Origin: Myxococcus hansupus
GTDB taxonomy: Bacteria; Myxococcota; Myxococcia; Myxococcales; Myxococcaceae
DNA: 64,000 nucleotides
Reading direction: 5' to 3'
Assembly (NCBI RefSeq): GCF_000280925.3
Contig: NZ_CP012109.1
Coordinates: forward strand, 7,770,501-7,834,500
The notes below the pieces were generated by a model, which ran no database searches, was not told the origin of the DNA, and was given only the letters and a program-made list of their open reading frames with translations. Made by a program: the position numbers and the translations under genes. Below are positions 57,525-64,000 of the stretch, piece by piece (position 1 is the first letter of the stretch; each line of letters starts with the position of its first letter).

Positions 57525-57728
57525 ATGGCAACCGGTACCGTCAAGTGGTTCAACGATGCGAAGGGCTTCGGTTTCATCGTGCAGGACGGCGGCGGTGAGG
57601 ACGTGTTCGTCCATCACAGCGCCATCAACATGGATGGCTTCCGCACCCTGCAGGAAGGCCAGAAGGTGGAGTTCGAAGTAGGCCGCGGCCCCAAGGGCCT
57701 GCAGGCGCAGAACGTTCGCGCGGCCTGA
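57525..57728 (+). CDS. CspA-family cold shock protein
   Basis: 67 residues, a single OB-fold cold shock domain. RNP1 is KGFGFIVQ, RNP2 is DVFVHHSAI, and it opens with the family's TGTVKWFNDAKG. It binds single-stranded RNA/DNA and acts as an RNA chaperone. The C-terminus GPKGLQAQNVRAA is standard. The upstream 266-bp spacer gives room for a long 5' leader, as expected for cold-inducible csp genes. A strong U-tailed terminator follows directly. Confidence 0.96.
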   Translation: MATGTVKWFNDAKGFGFIVQDGGGEDVFVHHSAINMDGFRTLQEGQKVEFEVGRGPKGLQAQNVRAA

Positions 57729-57749
57729 ACGGCGGTCCGGCGAAGCCAG

Positions 57750-57795
57750 GAAAGCCCGGTCTCGCGCGCTGGCGGGTCCGGGCTTTCTCATTTTC
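57750..57795 (+). terminator. Terminator of the cold shock gene
   Basis: GAAAGCCCGG (57750-57759) pairs perfectly with CCGGGCTTTC (57778-57787) around an 18-nt loop, followed by TCATTTTC. The tail ends one base before the next ATG, so that gene must rely on read-through or on a promoter inside this region. Confidence 0.8.
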
Positions 57796-57796
57796 C

Positions 57797-58363
57797 ATGC
57801 GATTGCCACGTTTTCCCAGAGTCATCGGTTTTGATGACGGTCCCTTCGCACGCCGGCCGGGCGCGGCGGTTCCGCTGGCGGGTGTCGTCTGCGCGGGCAC
57901 GCGCTTCGAAGGACTCGTCTGGGGACGCGTGCGCCGGGACGGCTGGAATGCCACGGAAGCGGTGTGCCGGTTGCTGGAGGGCGGCAAGTTCCTGCCGCAG
58001 CTTCACCTGGTGTTGTTGGATGGCATTGCCTTTGGCGGCTTCAATGTCGTGGACCTGCCCGCCCTGGCCGCGCGGCTGAAACGCCCCTGCGCGGCGGTGA
58101 TGCGGCGGCCACCGGACCTGGACGCCGTGGAGCGCGCGCTGCGGCGCCTGCCCCGGGCGGACGCGCGCTGGGCCAGGCTGAAGCGCGCGGGCCCCATCCA
58201 CCAACTGGGAGGCTTCACCTTCCAGGTCCAAGGCGCCGAGCCCGCATGGGTGGCGGAGGCGCTGAACCTGGTGACGGACCGCGGCAACGTCCCCGAGGCG
58301 CTCCGGCTGGCGCATCTGATTGGCTCGGCCGTCGTCACCGGCGAAAGCAGCCAGCGCGCTTGA
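57797..58363 (+). CDS. DUF99 family protein (endonuclease V-fold-like)
   Basis: 188 residues. Family motifs are RVIGFDDGPFAR near the N-terminus, FEGLVWGRVRRDGWNAT, and LVLLDGIAFGGFNVVDLPAL. The paired acidic residues (FDDG and LDG) mimic the metal site of endonuclease V. DUF99 is mainly archaeal; I recall some members described as deoxyuridine endonucleases. No Shine-Dalgarno is visible, as the ATG directly follows the cold shock terminator, so translation may be leaderless or weak. A nucleic-acid role fits its neighbour but is inferred. Confidence 0.85.
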   Translation: MRLPRFPRVIGFDDGPFARRPGAAVPLAGVVCAGTRFEGLVWGRVRRDGWNATEAVCRLLEGGKFLPQLHLVLLDGIAFGGFNVVDLPALAARLKRPCAAVMRRPPDLDAVERALRRLPRADARWARLKRAGPIHQLGGFTFQVQGAEPAWVAEALNLVTDRGNVPEALRLAHLIGSAVVTGESSQRA

Positions 58364-58459
58364 CGCCGCCCGCCCCGCCGGGTTTCACGCCGCAGCGCAG
58401 CTTTGCACCCGCAACACATGCGGATGCCCACGCGAGCGAAACTTCCATCGCCGCCAGAT

Positions 58460-58532
58460 AAAACAGACAAACATGCACACCCTTCCATCCATGACCCTGC
58501 CCTCCAGGGCTACGTGGAACGGCGTCTGTTTT
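58460..58532. promoter_or_regulatory. 9-bp inverted repeat upstream of the STAS-like gene
   Basis: AAAACAGAC (58460-58468) and GTCTGTTTT (58524-58532) form a perfect inverted repeat with a 55-bp spacer, in an unusually A/T-containing stretch. The right arm ends 35 bp before the start codon at 58568, next to a TTAATCT that could be a -10 box. It could be a pair of binding sites. Confidence 0.3.
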
Positions 58533-58567
58533 CATGTTAATCTTTGCCTCGCGAGGAGGGCGCACGC

Positions 58568-58996
58568 ATGTTCGAAGTCATCAATGACAAGAATCGCCGT
58601 ACCGTCACCGTGCGGTTGAGTGGGTTCGTCAGGCCGAACGAGATGCGGGACTTCGCCAGTCGGTACCGTCACGAGACAGACTCCTACGGAGGGGGACGCC
58701 ATCTGGTGCTCGCGGACATGCGGGGACTCAGGACGCTGGAGCCCGAGTCGGCCGTCCTCTTCGGTGAGGTGGTGGCCTATGGCCGGCAGATGGGCTGCGT
58801 GATGTGCGCGCACGTCTCGGACTCCACCATCGCCCGGCTCCAGACGGCGCGCGTGGCCTCCGCGGCGGCGGCGGACAACGACATCACCTTGGACTGCGTG
58901 TCATTGGAGGAAGCGCATGCCCAGCTCGCCAAGGCGCGCTCGCGCTACTTCCTGGGCACCCCGCAGGAGAGCGCGACCGAGCACGCGGCGCGCTGA
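58568..58996 (+). CDS. STAS-like domain protein
   Basis: 142 residues from the ATG giving MFEVINDKNRRTV, with GAGGAGGG upstream. The alternating strand/helix order (TVTVRLSGFVRPNEMRDFASRY, RHLVLADMRGLRTLEPESAVLFGEVVAYGRQMG, VMCAHVSDSTIARLQTARVA) resembles the SpoIIAA/STAS-like fold of non-phosphorylated regulators found in myxobacteria. Whether a serine is phosphorylated is unclear. No anti-sigma kinase is adjacent. The function is unknown. Confidence 0.7.
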   Translation: MFEVINDKNRRTVTVRLSGFVRPNEMRDFASRYRHETDSYGGGRHLVLADMRGLRTLEPESAVLFGEVVAYGRQMGCVMCAHVSDSTIARLQTARVASAAAADNDITLDCVSLEEAHAQLAKARSRYFLGTPQESATEHAAR

Positions 58997-59010
58997 GCAC
59001 GCGGGGCCCG

Positions 59011-59568
59011 TCAGGCCTCGCGTCCGTTGCGCCACGTGAGCCGGTAGGTGACGCCTTCTTCGGTGAAGGCGCGCACCGCCACCTCCGCATGGGTTGCGCC
59101 CACGGCCCGAAGTCCGGCCCGCAGCGCGCCCTGGGTGAAGTAGCGGATGGCGCCGGCCTCGTTCATCCACAGGTCCACTTCGCTGGGTGACACGTCATCC
59201 AGCCGCGTCTCCGTGTAGTTGTTGCCGGAGCGGAACATCTGCCGCGCCCGGCTCACGCACCTGCGGGGGCCCAGCAACTGAATCACCCCGAAGGCGGCGC
59301 GGCCCAGCACCGTCTCGCGGTAGCCGTCCACCATGCGCTCGCCGAGCAGCGCGTAGCCCACTTCGTCCGTGACGTCGGCGTGCAGCTCGCGCGCGGCCAC
59401 CCGGACCGCCGAGCACCACGTGTCGAAGCTGTAGGCCGGCTGAAGCTTGCGCTCCAGGTCCACGCCCACCTCCCGCAGCCGCTCGCGGAGCACGGGGGTC
59501 ACCCGCGCGCCCAGGCCTCGCACGAAGAGGCCCTCCAAGGTGTGCTCGAAGACGAGCTTCTCCGGCAT
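59011..59568 (-). CDS. DUF2378 (TIGR02265) family protein
   Basis: 185 residues. The family, almost confined to myxobacteria where it has many paralogues, shows here as MPEKLVFEHTLEGLFVRGLG, SFDTWCSAVRVAARELH, YALLGERMVDGYRETVLGRA and a C-terminal strand region FTEEGVTYRLTWRNG. It is soluble and helical, with no catalytic motif. The function is unknown. The ATG follows a weak ribosome site. Its 3' end is 14 bp from the convergent STAS-like gene. Confidence 0.9.
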   Translation of the reverse strand: MPEKLVFEHTLEGLFVRGLGARVTPVLRERLREVGVDLERKLQPAYSFDTWCSAVRVAARELHADVTDEVGYALLGERMVDGYRETVLGRAAFGVIQLLGPRRCVSRARQMFRSGNNYTETRLDDVSPSEVDLWMNEAGAIRYFTQGALRAGLRAVGATHAEVAVRAFTEEGVTYRLTWRNGREA

Positions 59569-59623
59569 GTTCAGCAGTGTACCCTGCCTCCGCTAGGATG
59601 TGCCGCGAGGGGGTAGGAATTCC

Positions 59624-60373
59624 ATGGGTCTGCAACGAGAGCTCGCCATCCTGGCCATGAAAGCCACGCCGCTGCCGGGGAAGAAGAACTTCCTGGAGGA
59701 GGCCGGCATCGCCACGCCGGTGCCCGCCCTTCGCGGTTCCATTGGGGCGGTGGCGCACGAGCCCTTCCTGGCGTTCGACACCAAGCGGCTGATGGACCTG
59801 CTGGTGGCCTTCACCATCGGTGACTTCCGGGGCCGCGCGGGGTGCTCGGATTACTTCAACCCGCACAGCCCCTGGTACAACGTCTTCTACGGCGCCTACG
59901 GCATCCGCTCCTACAAGCGGGACGGCAGCCCGTGGGGCTTCACGCGCGACGGCCGGCCGGACCTGGACGAGATGCTGGAGATTCCCCGGCTGGACTACAA
60001 CTTCCTCACGGCCGGGGAGCTGGGCTGTCCCGCGTCGAAGATGTGCTTCGAGGTGCTGGACGTGCGGCAGGGCCGCGAGGGTCCGTGGCACGTGGCGGAC
60101 GTGGGCTGCATCATCCCCAGCGGCCTGCACCGGGTGGAGGACGCGGACGCGCCGGACCTCACGTACTACGCGGTGTTCGGCGTCCCGGAGGAGGATTACC
60201 TCCTGGGCCGTGAGAGCTACGAGCCGGTCCGCATGCGCGGGCGCATGTACTTCCGCCCCGTCGCGGAGCGCACCACGCTCGTCTGGGGCGGGCTGTGTCC
60301 GGACACGCCGGACGGCCAGCGGCTGATGGCGACCATCGTGGACGCGATGACGCCGCTGTACGCCGGCGGCTGA
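59624..60373 (+). CDS. Hypothetical protein, unknown family
   Basis: 249 residues from the ATG after TAGGAATTCC; a GTG 24 bp upstream is an alternative. It is soluble and aromatic-rich: RAGCSDYFNPHSPWYNVFYGAYG, RSYKRDGSPWGFTRDG, LDYNFLTAGELGCPASKMCFEV. Three Cys and several His/Asp/Tyr are grouped in the middle, which could form a metal or ligand site. No signal peptide was found. I recognise no family. It is divergent from the DUF2378 gene and convergent with the RND pump gene. Confidence 0.75.
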   Translation: MGLQRELAILAMKATPLPGKKNFLEEAGIATPVPALRGSIGAVAHEPFLAFDTKRLMDLLVAFTIGDFRGRAGCSDYFNPHSPWYNVFYGAYGIRSYKRDGSPWGFTRDGRPDLDEMLEIPRLDYNFLTAGELGCPASKMCFEVLDVRQGREGPWHVADVGCIIPSGLHRVEDADAPDLTYYAVFGVPEEDYLLGRESYEPVRMRGRMYFRPVAERTTLVWGGLCPDTPDGQRLMATIVDAMTPLYAGG

Positions 60374-60376
60374 GCG

Positions 60377-60405
60377 CCCGGGGACGGACCCGCACCGTCC
60401 CCGGG
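60377..60405. terminator. 11-bp perfect hairpin between convergent genes
   Basis: CCCGGGGACGG pairs perfectly with CCGTCCCCGGG around a 7-nt loop, just after the stop of the unknown gene and 11 bp before the RND pump stop. CTGAGC/GCTCAG outside it could extend the structure. It is likely a bidirectional terminator. Confidence 0.75.
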
Positions 60406-60415
60406 AACCGCCGGC

Positions 60416-63400
60416 TCAGGCGGCCTGGCCGCGCTTCGGCTCCGCGTCGGGCAGCGGCACGGCGGGGGTGCCTTCGGACGGGGGACGGCGGCGCTTGAAG
60501 CCCAGGCGCTCCATGCCCGCGAACACCACCGGCACCACCAGCAGCGTGAGGAAGGTGGAGGTGATGACGCCACCAATCACGGCGATGGCCATGGGCGCGC
60601 GGAACTCCGAGCCCGTGCCCGTCCCCACCGCCGTGGGCACCATGGCGATGGCCATGGCCGCGCTCGTCATCAGGATGGGCCGCAGCCGCCGCGGGCCCGC
60701 CTTCAAGAGCGCCTCGTCCACCGAGTCACCCTCGCGCAGGTTCTGCAGCGCGCCGTCGATGAGCAGAATCGCGTTCTTCGTCACCAGGCCCATCAACAGG
60801 ATGACGCCAATCATGGCGCCCATGGACAGGTGGTAGCCCGTCACCACCAGGCCCAGCAGCGCGCCCACCAGGGCCAGCGGCAGCGACGCCATGATGGTGA
60901 GCGGGTGCTTGTAGGACTCGAACTGGCTGGCGAGCACCATGTAGATGAAGACGAAGGCCAGGCCGAACGCCGCGCCAAAGGCGTCGTTCTGCTCGTCCAT
61001 GTTCTTCATCATGCCGTCATAGACGAGCGCGTAGCCCGGCGGCAGCGGCTGGGCGGCCACCCGCTCCTTCAGCTCCCGGGCGATGTCACCCAGCGCCGCG
61101 CCGCGGCCCAACTGCGAGTACACGGCAATCTGCCGCTCGCGGTTCTCATGCTCGATGAGGCTGGGGCCATTCTTGCGCGCCACCGTGGCCACGTCCGTCA
61201 GCGGGCGCAGGCCGTTGGGCGTGAACACCTCCAGTTGGCGCACGCGCTCCGGCGTGGCGCGGTCCTGCTCCGACAGGCGCACGCGGATGTCCGTCTCGGT
61301 GGTGCCCTCGCGCAGCTTCGCCACCACGTCACCGCCAATGGCCAGCCGGAGCTGGGTGGCCAGCGCGGCCGCGCTCAGGTCCACGTCGCTGGCGCGGGCC
61401 CGGTCGATGAGCACCTGCATCTCCGGCTTGGGCGGGTTGGACTCCACGCGCACGTCCGCGGTGCCCTGCAGATCCCTCAGGATGCCGGCCACGCGCTCCG
61501 CCTCCGCGTTGACGCGGTCCAGGTCCGGCCCGGTGATGCGGACCATGATGGGGTAGTAGTCGCCCATGCCCTCCAGCACGGGCGGGTCGCTCAGGTTCAC
61601 CCGCGTGGCAATCAGGCCCGGCTCCAGCAGCGCGCGCGCCTCCTCCTTCAGCACGGGGATGCCCTTGACGCGGGCGTCCTTGCCCAGCGTGAGCACGCGC
61701 AGGCGGGACTTGTTCACATCGCCGTCCTTGCCGACGATGGCGTAGATGTTCGTCACCTCCGGAATCTGGCGGAGGAGCTTCTCCGCGTCCGCGGTGCGGG
61801 CCTCCGTCTCCTGGAGGCTGGCCGAGTCCGGCAGCGTCAGGTCCACGAAGAACTGCGAGCGGTCCTCGGCGGGCATGAACTCCACGCCCAGGTTGCTGGC
61901 GCCGCCGAAGGACACCACCAGCAGCAGCACGGTGAGGCCCATCGTCGTCCACTTGTGCGACAGCACCCAGCGGAGGATGGACTCGTAGACGCGCTCGGTG
62001 CCGTCCAGGAAGCGGCGCAGCGCCGCGGCCACCGCGTTCTCCTTGCGGACCTCCCCCGGCGCGCGCTGCTTCGCCAGCCGCGCCGACATCATGGGGTCCA
62101 GGGTGAAGGAGATGAACAGCGAGATGAGCACCGCCACGGAGATGGTGATGCCGAACTGGCGGAAGAACTGGCCGACGATGCCGGGCATGAAGGCCACCGG
62201 CACGAACACCGCCACCAGGGACAGCGTGGTGGCGAGCACCGCCAGACCCACGTCCTTCGTGCCGTTGGACGCGGCGCTCACCGGGTCCTCGCCCTTCTCC
62301 AGCCGGTGCGTGATGGCCTCGCGCACCACCACCGCGTCGTCGATGAGCAGACCGATGGCCAGCGACAGGCCCAGCAGCGTCATCTGGTTGAGCGTGTAGT
62401 CCAGCACGTACATCACGAAGAACGTGCCAATGACGGAGGTGGGCAGCGCCAGCGAGGAGATGAAGGTGCCGCGCACGTCCAGCAGGAACACGAGGATGAT
62501 GAGCACCGCCATGGCGCCGCCGAAGATGAGCGCCACCCAGACCTCGTGCGCGTTCTCCCGGATGAGGTCCGACTGGTCGATGAGGAGCGTGGCCTGGAAG
62601 CCCTGCCCCACCGCCGGCGCCATCTCCGCCATCACCCGCTGCACCGCCTCGCTCACGGACACGGTGTTGGAGCCCGGCTGCTTGACGACCTCCAGGATGA
62701 TGGCGTCCTGGCCGTTGAGGCGCGCCAGAGTGCGCCGCTCGGCCACGCCGTCGGTGACGCTGGCGATTTCCCCCAGGCGCACCTGCGCGCCCGTCGCGCT
62801 GCGCGCCACCGGCAGGTTGCGAATCTCGTCCACGTTCTGGAACTGGCCCAGCGAGCGCACCGTCATCTCGGACGCGCCAAGCTGGAGCCGGCCCGCGGGC
62901 AGGTCCAGGTTCTCCTGCGCCACGCGCTGCGCGATTCCCAGCGGCGACACGCCCGCGGCGCGCGCCTTGTCCAGCTCGATGTCGATTTGCACCTCGCGGG
63001 TGTCACCGCCGGTGACGCGCACCTCGGCGGCGCCCTCCAACTGCGAGAGCGCGGGCTTGATGCGGTCGTCGATGAGCCGGCGCAGCTCCTGCGAGGGCAG
63101 GTCCGCGGACACGGCGTAGGTGAGGATGGGCATCGCGCTCAGGTCCAGGCGGCCCACCACGGGCGCGTCCGCGTCCTGGGGCAGCTTGCTGGCGATGCCG
63201 GCCACCTTGTCGCGCACGTCCTGCACGGCCCTGTCCAACGGCGCGCTCAGCTTGAACTGCACGATGACGAGGCCCACGTTCTCCCGGCTGAAGGAGTGGA
63301 TCTTGTCCACGCCGCTGATGCCGGCGATGGCGTCCTCGATGGGCTTGACGACCTGGGTTTCGATTTCACCCGGGCCGGCGCCCTTGTAGACGGTGTTGAT

Positions 63401-63538
63401 GACCACCACCGGGAAGGACACGTCCGGGTAGAGGTCCGTGCCCAGCCGGCCCAGGCCCATGAGGCCCAGCACGACGAGGCACAGCGACAGCATGGCGGTG
63501 AAGACCGGCCGGCGGATGGAGACGTCGCTGAGAAGCAT
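60416..63538 (-). CDS. RND efflux pump inner-membrane transporter (AcrB/HAE1-like)
   Basis: 1040 residues, the usual length. The duplicated layout is clear: an N-terminal helix (RRPVFTAMLSLCLVVLGLMG), a large periplasmic porter domain, six helices including LSLAIGLLIDDAVVVREAI with the proton-relay Asp pair, a second porter domain, and the final helices with MGAMIGVILLMGLVTKNAIL holding the conserved Lys. PDVSFPVVVINTVYKGAGPGEIE is typical of the family. It works with the adaptor encoded immediately upstream and an outer-membrane TolC-like channel. Substrates are unknown (drugs, dyes or signal molecules). Confidence 0.95.
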   Translation of the reverse strand: MLLSDVSIRRPVFTAMLSLCLVVLGLMGLGRLGTDLYPDVSFPVVVINTVYKGAGPGEIETQVVKPIEDAIAGISGVDKIHSFSRENVGLVIVQFKLSAPLDRAVQDVRDKVAGIASKLPQDADAPVVGRLDLSAMPILTYAVSADLPSQELRRLIDDRIKPALSQLEGAAEVRVTGGDTREVQIDIELDKARAAGVSPLGIAQRVAQENLDLPAGRLQLGASEMTVRSLGQFQNVDEIRNLPVARSATGAQVRLGEIASVTDGVAERRTLARLNGQDAIILEVVKQPGSNTVSVSEAVQRVMAEMAPAVGQGFQATLLIDQSDLIRENAHEVWVALIFGGAMAVLIILVFLLDVRGTFISSLALPTSVIGTFFVMYVLDYTLNQMTLLGLSLAIGLLIDDAVVVREAITHRLEKGEDPVSAASNGTKDVGLAVLATTLSLVAVFVPVAFMPGIVGQFFRQFGITISVAVLISLFISFTLDPMMSARLAKQRAPGEVRKENAVAAALRRFLDGTERVYESILRWVLSHKWTTMGLTVLLLVVSFGGASNLGVEFMPAEDRSQFFVDLTLPDSASLQETEARTADAEKLLRQIPEVTNIYAIVGKDGDVNKSRLRVLTLGKDARVKGIPVLKEEARALLEPGLIATRVNLSDPPVLEGMGDYYPIMVRITGPDLDRVNAEAERVAGILRDLQGTADVRVESNPPKPEMQVLIDRARASDVDLSAAALATQLRLAIGGDVVAKLREGTTETDIRVRLSEQDRATPERVRQLEVFTPNGLRPLTDVATVARKNGPSLIEHENRERQIAVYSQLGRGAALGDIARELKERVAAQPLPPGYALVYDGMMKNMDEQNDAFGAAFGLAFVFIYMVLASQFESYKHPLTIMASLPLALVGALLGLVVTGYHLSMGAMIGVILLMGLVTKNAILLIDGALQNLREGDSVDEALLKAGPRRLRPILMTSAAMAIAMVPTAVGTGTGSEFRAPMAIAVIGGVITSTFLTLLVVPVVFAGMERLGFKRRRPPSEGTPAVPLPDAEPKRGQAA

Positions 63539-63551
63539 TGGAAGGGCTCCC

Positions 63552-64000
63552 CTACTTCACGGAGACGCGGGTCCCCTGCGACAGGGCCGGCGTGGGGTGG
63601 TCGACGACGGCATCCAGCGGCGAGGCGGCCAACACCACCACCTCCCCCAGTTCGCGCCGCTCCAGCACCTGCACGTCCACGCGGCGCACCTCGCCGGAGT
63701 TCACCACCCAGACGTGGTCTCCGTTGAGGGCCGACAGCGCGGTGCTCGGCAGCACCTGGGCATCCTGCGCCTCGCCCAACGAGAGGACGGCGCGCGCCAG
63801 GGTGTGCGCCACGAAGCGGCCATCCGCGTTGGGCACGGACAGCTCCACCGGGACGCGGCGCGTGGCCGGGTCCGCGGACGGAAGGATGGTGCGCACCTCC
63901 GCCTCGTCCGTGGAGACGCGCGCGCCCACCGACTCCACGCGCACGCGGGAGCCCGGCGTCAGCCGCGAGCGCAGGGCCTCCGACACCGTCGTCCGCAAGA
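63552..64000 (-). CDS. RND efflux adaptor (membrane fusion) protein, C-terminal part
   Basis: About 149 residues; the N-terminus lies beyond the right edge. The visible part shows the beta-barrel and membrane-proximal domains of periplasmic adaptor proteins: SRLTPGSRVRVES, TRRVPVELSVPNADGRFVAHTLARAVLSLG, VLPSTALSALNGDHVWVVNSG, and VRRVDVQVLERRELGEVVVLAASPLDAVV. It links the RND pump, encoded 13 bp downstream, to an outer-membrane channel. Confidence 0.9.
   Translation of the reverse strand, partial: LRTTVSEALRSRLTPGSRVRVESVGARVSTDEAEVRTILPSADPATRRVPVELSVPNADGRFVAHTLARAVLSLGEAQDAQVLPSTALSALNGDHVWVVNSGEVRRVDVQVLERRELGEVVVLAASPLDAVVDHPTPALSQGTRVSVK

Noticed and set aside
57750..57795. Hairpin upstream of the DUF99 gene considered as a riboswitch
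   Set aside because: It is a simple perfect stem with a T-rich tail placed directly after the cold shock gene, best explained as that gene's terminator.
60830..63727. A 965-codon plus-strand open frame opposite the RND pump gene
   Set aside because: It is a shadow of the pump gene, with low-complexity His/Arg/Gln composition.

Overview
The window is a high-GC, gene-dense bacterial chromosome segment that I read as coming from a fruiting myxobacterium of the Myxococcaceae (Myxococcus, Pyxidicoccus or Corallococcus type). The evidence is the very GC-rich third codon positions, many two-component proteins, a eukaryote-type kinase homologue, a DUF2378/TIGR02265 protein, a run of lipobox-bearing lipoproteins, an alpha-lytic-type protease relic and, most tellingly, a locus organised like the cittilin RiPP cluster described from Myxococcus xanthus. 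No rRNA, tRNA, CRISPR array, insertion sequence or prophage was seen.

Layout. 1-2.6 kb: the end of a tryptophan-2,3-dioxygenase-like gene overlapping an O-methyltransferase, then a dienelactone-hydrolase-like protein behind a good sigma-54 promoter match. 2.7-25 kb is a signalling region: response regulators, a UbiB-type kinase, an apparent pseudokinase, an ABC exporter, a triple-GAF histidine kinase, and a four-gene operon with overlapping ends. That operon encodes an 11-repeat poly-HAMP hybrid kinase, CheR, a CheB-like protein and a response regulator. A KaiC-like ATPase/response regulator operon follows. 25-34 kb: AraC regulator, PAS kinase, FUSC-like membrane protein, AtoE-like transporter and exported proteins, with a possible structured small RNA near 32.2 kb. 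34-46 kb is accessory: a decayed alpha-lytic-type protease, an AraC/SnoaL/NmrA redox locus, a frameshifted metallophosphoesterase, esterase, MpaB-like oxygenase, GH43 lipoprotein and an ELWxxDGT-repeat lipoprotein.

47.2-49.6 kb holds the most interesting system. A 27-residue peptide gene ending in SVPYHYY is followed by a cytochrome P450 and a small SAM methyltransferase. This matches the known cittilin organisation (27-aa precursor with a C-terminal YIYY core, P450, methyltransferase), but the isoleucine of the core is replaced by histidine, predicting a new product.

49.6-64 kb: LysR/GST pair, an ECF42-type sigma factor with its YCII (DGPF) partner and a decayed duplication of the sigma gene's 3' end, aldo/keto reductase, small Cys-rich lipoprotein, two AHSA1-type proteins, cold shock protein, DUF99 protein, a STAS-like protein, DUF2378 protein, and an RND efflux pump whose adaptor gene runs off the right edge.
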